A stretch of 64,000 nt of DNA from Kaistella antarctica (GTDB taxonomy: Bacteria > Bacteroidota > Bacteroidia > Flavobacteriales > Weeksellaceae). Both the position numbers and the translations under genes were made by a program. Positions 17,308 through 26,333 of the stretch are shown one piece after another; position 1 is the first letter of the stretch, and every line of letters starts with the position of its first letter. The stretch covers positions 558,001 to 622,000 of the forward strand of contig NZ_FOIX01000002.1 of the NCBI RefSeq assembly GCF_900109615.1, written 5' to 3'. The notes under the pieces were generated by a model. That model searched no databases and had not been told where the DNA came from. It saw nothing but the letters and a program-made list of their open reading frames with translations.

Positions 17308-18696
17308 ATGAGTAGGACAAGAATTGTAAAAGGCAAAATCACAGAGATTATTGAAAAAGATTACAATATGTATTCTGAAAGTAACATTGTGGATAATGCA
17401 GCAGAAATTATATCTGATAAAGGAGTAGCAAAAGGAGAAAGTTATGGAAATCCTGATAATCCTCCTTCCACTCAGATTAAAGCAAAATGTCTTGTTGAAT
17501 TTAGACCACATGGAAATTGGAAAGGGGAATTTGGTTTTGATTGGATTAGAACGGGTGATAGCGGTTTGGTAGGTGATAAAAATTGGGTGAAAGATATTTT
17601 AGGAAAACATTATACGAACTCGCATCTAAATGTAGTTACAACTGACACAAACAGCTGGACCAATTTTTTTAAAAAATGGCCTTCGATGTTTAATAATCTT
17701 ATAAATAGTTTTAAAAAATTACAGATTAATTGGAAATCAACAAAAGGAAATCCTTTCTTCTATCATGTTCCAGTAATAGCAATTGTTCATAATGAAAATA
17801 TTGCAAAACTTAGCTTAAAAATTGAAATTCAAACAGCTCCAAAAAAACTTGAAATTAAGTCCCAAAAAGAAAAAACAGGCTTGATTTTTAATAAGACTGA
17901 ATTACCAATCAAGAATGGCAAGTATAATCTATATAATTTTTTGACTGTAAAAGCTTCAAAGCCTCTAAAAGAAGATGTATACGTTGATGTTTTAGCAGAT
18001 AACGAAATTTGTGGTCAATTTAAAATTTTAGCAAACGATACTGCTCATATAAAAAAAATTAATGTGATTATTGTCCCTGTTAAGACTAAGCTAGGAGCAG
18101 TTCCAAAAATAGGAAAGATGGTTTCAGATGGCGATTCTTTTTTCAGACAAAATTTAATTCAATCTTTAATAAAGCCTAATATTAGATATTTGATAAAACC
18201 TTTAGATGTTTCCACAAATAATACATTTAAAAATAGATATTCTAGGAGTGGCGTTATTTTTAGTGACGATGGTAGTCAAGATGGAAGCTTTATTCCAATA
18301 TTAGATTATCTTGATGCCGAATTAAATAGAGCCTATCCTGGAAGATATACAAATTTCTATAAATTATACTTTTTATTGGACGCTTATCCTGATCCAATAG
18401 ATTCAAATTTAGTAACACAAGGTTTTGCAGATAAACTTTTTACGAATCATGTTATATTTTTCTATGATCATGATCGTTCAACAATATCACATGAAACATT
18501 GCATGCAATGGGATTACCACATACTTTTGATGGAAAGAAATCAAACTATACATATAAAGCTCAAAAAACTGATAATATCATGGATTACTGTCATTGGTCT
18601 ACGGATTTGAATGGTAATCCAAGAACACCTGTCGAAGGAAAAATTTTGTTTGGTTGGCAATGGCAAATTGTCAATAACACAATAAAAATCAAATAA
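17308..18696 (+). CDS. Putative T6SS metzincin effector, cassette 2
   Basis: The 462-residue protein has no signal peptide. It carries a zinc-metalloprotease site of metzincin type: His395-Glu396-x-x-His399-x-x-Gly402-x-x-His405 in HETLHAMGLPH, with a likely Met-turn at NIMDYC (Met425). The first 55 residues (MSRTRIVKGKITEIIEKDY to YGNPDNPP) match the start of the cassette 3 effector and resemble the Tae4-like effector, so they may load the protein on VgrG. The middle (60-260) is unknown and may be beta-rich. It starts 3 bp after the orphan vgrG and is followed by a lipoprotein gene 7 bp later. Codon use is notably AT-rich. A toxin role is inferred. Confidence 0.75.
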   Translation: MSRTRIVKGKITEIIEKDYNMYSESNIVDNAAEIISDKGVAKGESYGNPDNPPSTQIKAKCLVEFRPHGNWKGEFGFDWIRTGDSGLVGDKNWVKDILGKHYTNSHLNVVTTDTNSWTNFFKKWPSMFNNLINSFKKLQINWKSTKGNPFFYHVPVIAIVHNENIAKLSLKIEIQTAPKKLEIKSQKEKTGLIFNKTELPIKNGKYNLYNFLTVKASKPLKEDVYVDVLADNEICGQFKILANDTAHIKKINVIIVPVKTKLGAVPKIGKMVSDGDSFFRQNLIQSLIKPNIRYLIKPLDVSTNNTFKNRYSRSGVIFSDDGSQDGSFIPILDYLDAELNRAYPGRYTNFYKLYFLLDAYPDPIDSNLVTQGFADKLFTNHVIFFYDHDRSTISHETLHAMGLPHTFDGKKSNYTYKAQKTDNIMDYCHWSTDLNGNPRTPVEGKILFGWQWQIVNNTIKIK

Positions 18697-18703
18697 ACCT
18701 ATT

Positions 18704-19345
18704 ATGATTAACAAAGTTTTTATTTTAGCAATTATCTTATTTTGTCATGCTTGTTCGGGGCAGAATGAAAAAAAAATTAATACAGTAACAAAAAGTGAAA
18801 AAATGAGAAAATTTGATATTGAAAATTTTAAAAAAAAATGGAATAAAGGAGGTGCTTTCTTTTTATTACCTGATGGTAGTAAAGTTGAACAATATGAGTC
18901 AGATAATGGTTTTGATGAATATATTAAAAAACCTGCACCAAGTTTTCTTTCAGAATATAATACTTATTATAAAGAAGGTAATTTAAAATCATCTACAACG
19001 ACCTTTTCAAACGTAGCTCTTGGAAAATATATTGAATACGACAAAAATCAAAAAATTATTAGTGAAAAAAACGAAGATGCGAAGTTTAAAAAAATAAAGT
19101 ATACTGATATTCTTGATTTTTTGGAAAAAAAGCATCATTTGGATTTAAAAACAGGTAAAGGTTGGTATTTGGATAATGGAGAATCCGCAATTGAAGTAAA
19201 TTTTAATGAAACTAATTCTTTGTGGACAATTCGTTCTGCTAAAGGTATTGTTACACACTCAAAAAGTAGTCCCTCAGGACAAGGTCTAAAAGCAAATTTC
19301 TACTATGAAATTGATGGAAATTCTGGAAAAGTCTTGAAAGATTAA
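18704..19345 (+). CDS. Putative immunity lipoprotein to the cassette 2 metzincin
   Basis: The 213-residue product has a lipoprotein signal (MINKVFILAIILFCHAC, Cys17). I know no family for the mature part. It starts KMRKFDIENFKKKWNKGGAFFLLPDGSKVEQYE and ends FYYEIDGNSGKVLKD. The broken lipoprotein of cassette 3 resembles it (same order of FDI-x-KF, EY/EQY, FYxEL, VDGTSGKIL), so both are members of one family that travels with the metzincins. Position right after the toxin gene supports an immunity role in the periplasm. Confidence 0.65.
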   Translation: MINKVFILAIILFCHACSGQNEKKINTVTKSEKMRKFDIENFKKKWNKGGAFFLLPDGSKVEQYESDNGFDEYIKKPAPSFLSEYNTYYKEGNLKSSTTTFSNVALGKYIEYDKNQKIISEKNEDAKFKKIKYTDILDFLEKKHHLDLKTGKGWYLDNGESAIEVNFNETNSLWTIRSAKGIVTHSKSSPSGQGLKANFYYEIDGNSGKVLKD

Positions 19346-19418
19346 CAAAATTTGAATCCTTTAAAAAGGTAATTTTAGGTATATAAATACACTAACAAAT
19401 TTAAATATTTAAAATCTC

Positions 19419-20040
19419 TATGTCGTAATCCTAAAAGTTGGTGATCAAGTGATGGTTGGTTTTGTGCACAATCATCCTGACCGGCCTTTTGTGATGGGTG
19501 GAATGTTTCACGGACAGGTTGGATTGGTGGTGGAGCGGATAACCGTGTGAATCTATTCAAACCAGAAGCGGACACCGTATTGTTTTCACAGAAGATGAAA
19601 GCATCATTATCACCGACAAATCTGGAAACGAAATTCATTTAGATACGACAGGAAGTAATATTAATATTACGGCACCGGAAACGATGACGCTGAATTGCAA
19701 GAATATGAATATTAATGTGGGAGAAAATATGACTACTAATGTTGGAATGAATTCAAGTGAAATGATACGCATGAAAAATACTCAAACAGTAGGCATGAAT
19801 GCGACTCAAAGTATTGGTGCGATGAAGATGACATCTGTTTTGGGAGATGCAAGTATGTTTATCACTGGAAAATTGATGGAGATTATTGAAGGTGATGTGC
19901 ATAGTGAGACGAAGCAGGGAAAGACTACGGTTAATTCTGACAAAGGGATTGAAACGAGTTCACAATCATCGATCAATAGACATGCCCAGGAAGAAGTGCA
20001 ACATAATAGTGGAGAGAATCTAAAAACTATTAATTTTTTC
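19419..20040 (+). pseudogene. Degenerate vgrG 3' fragment, cassette 3
   Basis: This segment is a third copy of the VgrG OB-fold/needle part, shorter at its 5' side. Compared with cassette 2, one base is lost in GGTTGGATTGGTGGTGG (near 19528), one in CGTGTGAATCTATTC (near 19551), and one in GGAGAGAATCT (near 20018), each shifting the frame. The last part (from 19684) still reads as the same needle tail as cassette 2, with HAQEEVQHNSGEN. No full protein can be made. Its decay is further advanced than that of cassette 2. Confidence 0.85.
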
Positions 20041-20044
20041 ACAG

Positions 20045-21708
20045 ATGAGCAGGACAAGAATAGTAAAAGGAAAAATTACGGAGATTATCGGGAAAGATTA
20101 CAACATCTATTCTGAAAGTAGCATTGTTGATAATGCAGCAGAGATCATCTCGGATAAGGGAGTAAAAAAAGGAGAAAGTTATGGTAGTCCTGAAAACCCA
20201 CCCACCACAACAAAATTAATAGATACAATAGTTGAATTTAGAACTAAACAAGATGGGAGTTACAAGGTCAATTTGGTTTTGATTGGCTTCGTATAGACGA
20301 TAATCATTTTACTGCAGAATATGCATATTTCGATTGTTTAGAAAATGGTTATGAAGCACCAAATGGGAAGGCACCTCATAGAGATGACAATACAGAATAT
20401 GAATCTAAAGCTGAAGCATTCAAAGCTTTAGAAAAAGAATATTTACAATTACCCATAAATAGAACAGCTACACCATCAATTGCTAAATATTATGTTCCGT
20501 GGCTTAATCTCTATCCGGAATCGTTGAGTGCCGCATCTACTTCCACAGTTAAACCGCCTTTTGAAGCCGAATTACGTATTCTAGTTGATGTGCAGAATGA
20601 AGAACCAGATCAAATCAGAATTATTTTCGACAAAAATAACTTCACAATTGATGGTAAAGATGGCACAGATGCAAGTCCTGTATTAATTACAGACAAGGCA
20701 ATTGGAGCAAAAAGAGGTACAGGACAAACAATTGTAATTAAATGCATTCATGAATTTTCTAAGAGACAGGAAATTTTGCTGTACGATTATCCAAAAGATT
20801 CTTTATCGAAACCATTACCAGAACAGTTGACTTTAAGAAAAATAGTGGGGAAAATAGTTTTAGAACCCAATAATAATTCACCAAAATCTGCTAAAACTGC
20901 AGCGGTTAAAAACAGAAAAGAATTGAAAGTGGTGTTGGTGAGAGTGCAGACAGAAATTATTACTGGTTTTGAAAATATTGGCTCGTTCAATATTGGCGAC
21001 GAAATGGAGACCTTGCATAATGGATCGTATCAAAGCTTAATTGGGACGGAAATTATTGATAAAGATTCATCTGGAAATGATTATATTATAAATGTGAGAA
21101 ATAATATTAATTTTAAGCAGAAATATAATCAAATAGGTGTAGCTATCGGATCAACTTATATTACAACAGATAATAAAATAAAAGCCAATGCACATAATGC
21201 CCTGAAAACTTTATTTAATACACAGACTCATAATGCCTTCGCCAATAATTTGTTTATGTTTTCTTTTGATGAACCAGGTGACAGGTTTTTAGGAGTTACA
21301 GAAGGCATTGGCAAGAAAAGTTTAATTCTGGTCAAAGCAAGAAACAACAGAACCATGCCTCATGAAGCATTGCATTGTTTAGGGTTATACCACACGCACA
21401 GAGATGCCGCAATTGTCTATTTAAATAATCTAACTCCTGTTTCATCCACTGTTTTTAATGAAGATTATCGTAATAATAATAACTGCATATATGTGGGAAC
21501 AGATAATAGTTTGTGGATGTTTAACGGAACATCATATGTTATCTATGTCTTTCATGAAGATATGAAACCAGCTAAAAAATTTGTTTATCACCACGCTCAT
21601 TTAGCATCTCTTTTAGCTACGGATAATTTAATGAGTTATAATGGGATTTTACGGAAAAACACTTGGCATTGGCAATGGAAAATTTTTCAAAAAGAATGTA
21701 TAAAATGA
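20045..21708 (+). pseudogene. Frameshifted metzincin effector, cassette 3
   Basis: The first 84 codons match cassette 2 (MSRTRIVKGKITEIIGKDY to YGSPENPP). Near 20265 a single missing G (AAGGTCAA for expected AAGGGTCAA) breaks the frame; the other frame continues with GQFGFDWLR, as in cassette 2's GEFGFDWIR, and stays open to 21708. This downstream part has the zinc site HEALHCLGLYH (21361-21393) and a Met-turn NLMSYNG, then WHWQWKI near the C terminus, also as in cassette 2. Full length would be about 554 residues. The stop overlaps the next ATG (ATGA at 21705-21708). One frameshift could also be a sequencing error, but neighbours are frameshifted too. Confidence 0.8.
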
Positions 21709-22405
21709 AAAAATTATTTTTAATACTCCTTTTAAGCATAATTTTTAATGATTGCGGAGGACAAGAGAAAAAGCTAAGTGATAATTTAATACAAAAATCA
21801 ATGAAAATATTTGATATACAGAAATTTAGAGAAAATAATCCAAACGAAAATGTTAAAGAATATAACTCAGAAAATAACGACGAAATTCAACAATTTAAAG
21901 GGGGAATTAATAATAATGGATTTATAGAAAACTAAGAAAGAAAAATTCGCCTATTGAAATTTATTCTGAATTCTATAATAATCTATCATTAAAAACAACT
22001 ACAAGACTGTTTTACCTTTTCCCCATCGGTAATACGAAAGAATATGACCCAAATGGTAATTTGATAAATGAAACAAATAACGATGAAAAATATTCTTTCA
22101 GCGTTGAACAACTTTGTGAACTTATCAAAGAAGAATATGGTGTGGATTTAATGGTAAGATCCAATCCTAATAAAGATGAATTACTATATACTGTAAGCAG
22201 ACAGTATATAACCAATTTAGGAAAGAACTGCTATATAGTAACTTTTTATAGTGAGTTACCTGACGAAGGTGAGTTTTATGCAAGAAAAAATGTCTATGTA
22301 GATGGTACATCAGGAAAAATATTAGCAGAAGAACCAATATTTATAACTTTAAAAGGGGGCAATAAAATACCAAAATCTAAAACATCATTTCCGCAGAAAA
22401 AGTGA
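21705..22405 (+). pseudogene. Frameshifted immunity lipoprotein, cassette 3
   Basis: The ATG overlaps the effector stop. The first part encodes a lipoprotein signal (MKKLFLILLLSIIFNDC, Cys17) and KIFDIQKFRENNPNEN. Near 21922 the frame breaks; the other frame continues YRKLRKKNSPIEIYSEFYNNLSLKTTT without a stop to 22405 and contains the VDGTSGKIL ending seen in the cassette 2 lipoprotein. It is therefore a relative of the cassette 2 immunity gene, made non-functional by one indel. Confidence 0.75.
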
Positions 22406-22409
22406 TTAA

Positions 22410-22643
22410 ATGAAAGCTATTTTCTTATTATTTGTTTTTATATGTGGGCTTGTTTTTTGTAAGTCGCAACATAATAATGTCATCTTAAAAAATGTAACAA
22501 CTGAACATTTAAAAATAGGAGATCAAAAAAAGGAAATTACAAAAATGAGCGTGGAGATTTTGTACAGCAATTTAAAACAAACAATACAGGTAAGGATTAT
22601 CTGCAAAATATTAGTTCTAACACAAGTCCGGTTGAAGTTTTGA
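22410..22643 (+). CDS. Small secreted protein, probably frameshifted
   Basis: The 77-codon frame begins with a signal peptide (MKAIFLLFVFICGLVFCKS), possibly a lipoprotein (Cys17). I recognise no family. Near 22545 the neighbouring frame becomes the more protein-like one (NERGDFVQQFKTNNTGKDYLQNISS to SPVEVLK, ending at a stop about 22648), so a one-base loss after GAAATTACAAAAA is likely. It lies 4 bp after the cassette 3 immunity pseudogene and could be the last, broken piece of that cassette. Confidence 0.45.
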   Translation: MKAIFLLFVFICGLVFCKSQHNNVILKNVTTEHLKIGDQKKEITKMSVEILYSNLKQTIQVRIICKILVLTQVRLKF

Positions 22644-22880
22644 AATAATTTCATCAAAATTGGTTGTATTAATTTAGAGTCTAGTTAGAGTTAAGCACAT
22701 AAGCCTAATAAAGTCAATCTATTTTGCATCAAAACAGCGTTATGGAAACCCAATAAATACTTTTGAATTGAATTTTTTGCGATTAGAAATATCCAGGATA
22801 ACTATTGCCAAATATTTGCCTATCCAACTCTTTTTGCTAACAATGGTACCATCTAAAAATATTCCTAGCTTTTTCCCGAC

Positions 22881-23621
22881 CTACTTCTCCAGTGTAAATT
22901 CCTTTCTTTGAACTTTTGTTTTGCTGCAGACCAAATTAAATTCTTCGATGGAGTCAAATTTCAACTGCTCGATAATTTTATATTCATAAAAGACTTTGAA
23001 GGAATCGCTCTTAAAAACCCACGGGTCGACCGAGATCACATCTTCGCTTTTATAATAGGTTTGATTCATATCTCCATCAGGACTTTCAGATATTTCCATT
23101 TTTCGTCCTTCGGGTTGAATTTGATCCATGCAGATCAGGAGTGAAAAGGCGTCGCACCATTCTACAAATCGATATAAACGATCTGCATATTTCTTATCAA
23201 TATTTAAATGTTTGAGGATTTCCGTCCTGTTTTTGGCTTGATCTTTTAAGAAAGTATCCAAAGATTTATCCTGATTCTTATCAAAATCCTCGAAGATGAA
23301 GTTGATGTGCATGGAGGTTAATAAAGCATTTAATTGACTCTTCGAGGTGGCAATTTCCATCACGGATTGTTTCTGCTTAACGCTGGTTTTTTTAGGGTCG
23401 TCTCCAACCGTAAAATCTCTGGGTGCGCCCATTTCTGTCAAATTCTTATCTTGTAGTGTTTCTGCAGCACCGTCATCATGTTCTGCAATAGCAATCAAAG
23501 TTGGAACCATGATTTCATTCGGAAGATCGATTTTATATTGATAAGCGATCATAGCAGCAAGAAGGCCATGAGAGCGCTGAGTGATGATCTTCCAACCTTT
23601 TTCGTGAGACTTAACAATCAT
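22881..23621 (-). CDS. DUF3891 family protein
   Basis: The 246-residue protein matches the uncharacterised DUF3891 family: it begins MIVKSHEKGWKIITQRSHGLLAAMIAYQY and has the conserved LIAIAEHDDGAAE (His and two Asp, about residues 46-52), which suggests a metal-binding HD-like site. A second conserved part is FVEWCDAFSLLIC. Cytoplasmic; the function is not known. A TACGTTTG -7 box lies 35 bp upstream. It marks the return to ordinary chromosomal genes after the T6SS island. Confidence 0.8.
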   Translation of the reverse strand: MIVKSHEKGWKIITQRSHGLLAAMIAYQYKIDLPNEIMVPTLIAIAEHDDGAAETLQDKNLTEMGAPRDFTVGDDPKKTSVKQKQSVMEIATSKSQLNALLTSMHINFIFEDFDKNQDKSLDTFLKDQAKNRTEILKHLNIDKKYADRLYRFVEWCDAFSLLICMDQIQPEGRKMEISESPDGDMNQTYYKSEDVISVDPWVFKSDSFKVFYEYKIIEQLKFDSIEEFNLVCSKTKVQRKEFTLEK

Positions 23622-23655
23622 ATTTTTACGAGGTTTAAATTACTTTATTTCATGA

Positions 23656-23663
23656 CAAACGTA
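23656..23663 (-). promoter_or_regulatory. Candidate -7 box for the DUF3891 gene
   Basis: On the minus strand TACGTTTG fits TAnnTTTG, 35 bp before the start codon. Confidence 0.45.
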
Positions 23664-24026
23664 GATTTTTGACTATCAAATAGTTGACCAATTTATAAAA
23701 TTTCAAAGTGTGTTTTTTTTGACTTCAATCGCGTAATATTAAAAAAGTCTTTTAAGATTGAGCCATAATCGTTATCATCCAAACTCCTATCGTTTGCTTA
23801 TATCGCATTTTTTAAAACCATTTTTAAGCTGGTTTGATATTCGGAATATTAAACTTTATATCTCAATTAAATGGAGAGAAACGTACCGGAAGTTATTTTA
23901 TAAATTAGATGAATATCTTAATATTTAAAAAGTTTTAAAATTTAAAATATTCTTTAGAAAAACAAATTGAATTTCTAAAAGGCTAGAACATTATAAAAGG
24001 ATTCCCTAATTTTATAAAAAAATAAA
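23664..24026. other. AT-rich divergent intergenic region
   Basis: About 360 bases between the divergent DUF3891 and AraC genes. Apart from an imperfect palindrome (TTGACTAT-CAA-ATAGTTGA, about 23668-23686) next to the DUF3891 promoter, I see no gene or RNA. Confidence 0.4.
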
Positions 24027-25040
24027 ATGCTGGTTTTCCAAGTTAATTCGATTCCACTAAAAGACGTCATTATCAGTTTGGCTGAATCTTTTGAGGTGAA
24101 ATATCAACATCGGTGCGGCGAGTATTTCGTATCTATTCCGAAACATATTGGAGAGGGTGAAATTAGAGGGATTAATTTTGAGAACGGTCTTGGTTTAATT
24201 ATTTATAAAGCAAAATTCAAAGAGGACATTCGCCTGGAGTTTACTTTAGATGAGGTTCACCCCGCAAAGTTTCTGTATTCTCTTCAAGGTTCTGTTTCTC
24301 ATGAATTTGCCAACAATCCTAAAAAGAATTCAATTGAAGAGTTTAGATGTGCCATCGTCGCCAGCGAACGTAATAATGGTCATATTATTCAGTTTGAAAA
24401 AAACATTCTGCACGAAGTCGTCAGTGTAGAGATTGACCGCAGTGTTTTTAGTGTAAAAGAGAACTGCGAACTTGCCGCGTGGACGTCAGAACTTAAAAAT
24501 GTTATTACGGACGTGAAAGGCATCAACCAGTTTTATCACGTAGACAATTGTGGCATTTTTTATAAAAATATCTTACAGAATATCGATGATTATAAAGATT
24601 TGCTCATTGCCCATAAGGTTAATCTCCAGGCGATTACGCTAGAAATGTTTGTTCAGCAAGTTGTTCAGTTTGATGATGACAGCTTAACAACAGAAGATCG
24701 AAGTATTCTGAGAATTCAAGAACTGAAACGTGTTGAAGAAGCCGGCAATTATATCCGAGAAAACATCAACGGTGATCTCTCCGTAAAAAATATTTCACGC
24801 ACGACAGGATTAAATCCGAATAAATTACAAAATGGATTTAGGTATTTGTTTTCTACAACTTTAAATGAATATGTGACCGACACTCGACTTGAGCAAGCCA
24901 GAATACTCCTGCAAAATGACGAATATAATGTCAATGCAGTAGTCGCTGCGATTGGTTTGGAAAGCAGCAGTTATTTTTCTAAAATTTTCAAGAAAAAGTA
25001 TGGCATCACTCCGAAGCAATATAAAAAAGTGAATTTCTAA
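24027..25040 (+). CDS. AraC-family transcriptional regulator
   Basis: The 337-residue protein has a C-terminal double helix-turn-helix of AraC/XylS type (about 240-337): LSVKNISRTTGLNPNKLQNGFRYLF is the first HTH and VNAVVAAIGLESSSYFSKIFKKKYGITPKQYKK the second. The N-terminal 230 residues form a sensor or dimer part of unknown ligand, with no classic cupin motif. It lies just upstream of, and in the same direction as, the acyl-CoA dehydrogenase group, so it may control that group, though a 114-bp gap separates them. Confidence 0.88.
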   Translation: MLVFQVNSIPLKDVIISLAESFEVKYQHRCGEYFVSIPKHIGEGEIRGINFENGLGLIIYKAKFKEDIRLEFTLDEVHPAKFLYSLQGSVSHEFANNPKKNSIEEFRCAIVASERNNGHIIQFEKNILHEVVSVEIDRSVFSVKENCELAAWTSELKNVITDVKGINQFYHVDNCGIFYKNILQNIDDYKDLLIAHKVNLQAITLEMFVQQVVQFDDDSLTTEDRSILRIQELKRVEEAGNYIRENINGDLSVKNISRTTGLNPNKLQNGFRYLFSTTLNEYVTDTRLEQARILLQNDEYNVNAVVAAIGLESSSYFSKIFKKKYGITPKQYKKVNF

Positions 25041-25154
25041 AGGTCCATTTTTTATTAAATAATCGCTATCCAATTATTTTTTAGCCCAATCAACTTATCG
25101 GGTATTGTCTAAGCAATATTCTTTGTAAATTTATTCATCTTCAAAAAACTGATC

Positions 25155-26333
25155 TTGATTTACAAAATACCTTCTGAATATTCTCCCTTAGCAGACGCTG
25201 TAAAAGAATCCATTCCGCATGCCTTGAAAGAAGCATCTGAAACCGATTCACCAAACTCGTTTCCTGAAAAAACTTTGCAAATTTTAAAAAATTCAAATCT
25301 GCTGACGGCCTGTATTTCATCTGATTTTGGGGGTAAGAATTTAGGCTTAAAAGTAGAATCTAACCACGCTTTGCTCACCATTTTAAAATTAATAGGGTCT
25401 GGAAATTTAGTGGTTGGTCGAATTATCGAAGGTCATTTTAATGCGCAGTTTCTCATTGATCGATTCGGCACTTTGGAACAGAAGAAAAGATTCGCAAAGG
25501 ACAGTTTCGACGGAAAGTTATTTGGAGTCTGGAACACGCAGGCTGAAGATGGAGTTACCTTGAAATTTGAAAAAGGCCGTTATTTTTTAAATGGTTCGAA
25601 AACTTTTGCGACCGGTAGCGATTATGTTTTCCGACCGATTGTTACGGCGGCTCAAAAAAAAGGATCGTGGCAAATGTGCGTCGTCAATCTTGATGAAGTT
25701 GCTGTGCAAACTCATTCTGACTGGTGGAATCCCATGGGTATGAAAGCAACCCGAAGTTATAAAGTGACTTTCAAAAACACTCCAATTCCCGCAGATAATT
25801 TGGTAGGGAAAAATGGCGATTATTATGAACAACCGATGTTTAGTGGTGGTTCAGTTCGTTTTTCGGCGGTTCAGTTGGGTGCCGCGGAAACGCTATTAGC
25901 GGAGACCATTCTTTATCTGCAAAAATTGAAAAGAACTGAAGATCATTTTCAAAAAGTGAGAATTGGACAAATGAGAATTCTGATCAATTCAGGAAATCAT
26001 TGGCTAAAATCGGCCGCAGATTATATGGATCTTTTTATGGGCGACCCTTCTGCTAAAAATTCTGCCTTACTTTTAGATCAGAGCAATATGGTTAGAACTG
26101 CTATTGATGAAATTTGCACCGAAATAATGATACTTTGTCAGCAATGTATTGGCGCAAGAGGACTCAATAAACCTCATCATTTCGAAAGAATTATACGAGA
26201 TTTAACGACGTATTTGCGCCAGCCTGCACCAGATCACTGCCTGTTAGAAGTCGGAAGATTTGCACTGGGAGATCAACCTCAGGAGCAACGTTCCTTAATA
26301 AAAATTTTAAAAAAATGGATGAATTTAAAATAG
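25155..26333 (+). CDS. Acyl-CoA dehydrogenase family protein
   Basis: The 392-residue flavoprotein shows the acyl-CoA dehydrogenase plan: helical N domain (LLTACISSDFGGKNLG), the beta domain with WNTQAEDG and NGSKTFATGSDY, and the C-terminal four-helix part with CQQCIGARGL. The usual catalytic Glu cannot be placed with certainty, so it may be one of the divergent ACADs with altered chemistry (dehydrogenation or hydroxylation). The start is TTG at 25155. The stop region overlaps the next gene by 19 bp, so it is translationally coupled to PIG-L and the methyltransferase. Confidence 0.85.
   Translation: MIYKIPSEYSPLADAVKESIPHALKEASETDSPNSFPEKTLQILKNSNLLTACISSDFGGKNLGLKVESNHALLTILKLIGSGNLVVGRIIEGHFNAQFLIDRFGTLEQKKRFAKDSFDGKLFGVWNTQAEDGVTLKFEKGRYFLNGSKTFATGSDYVFRPIVTAAQKKGSWQMCVVNLDEVAVQTHSDWWNPMGMKATRSYKVTFKNTPIPADNLVGKNGDYYEQPMFSGGSVRFSAVQLGAAETLLAETILYLQKLKRTEDHFQKVRIGQMRILINSGNHWLKSAADYMDLFMGDPSAKNSALLLDQSNMVRTAIDEICTEIMILCQQCIGARGLNKPHHFERIIRDLTTYLRQPAPDHCLLEVGRFALGDQPQEQRSLIKILKKWMNLK

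Noticed and set aside
14858-22405. PAAR or DUF4280 tip protein in the T6SS island
   Set aside because: None of the proteins shows PAAR repeats or the DUF4280 start; tip sharpening genes must be elsewhere.
22740-22880. Transposase remnant downstream of the T6SS island
   Set aside because: A minus-strand reading (FLDGTIVSKKSWIGKYLA) looked protein-like, but it is too short and matches no transposase motif I know.
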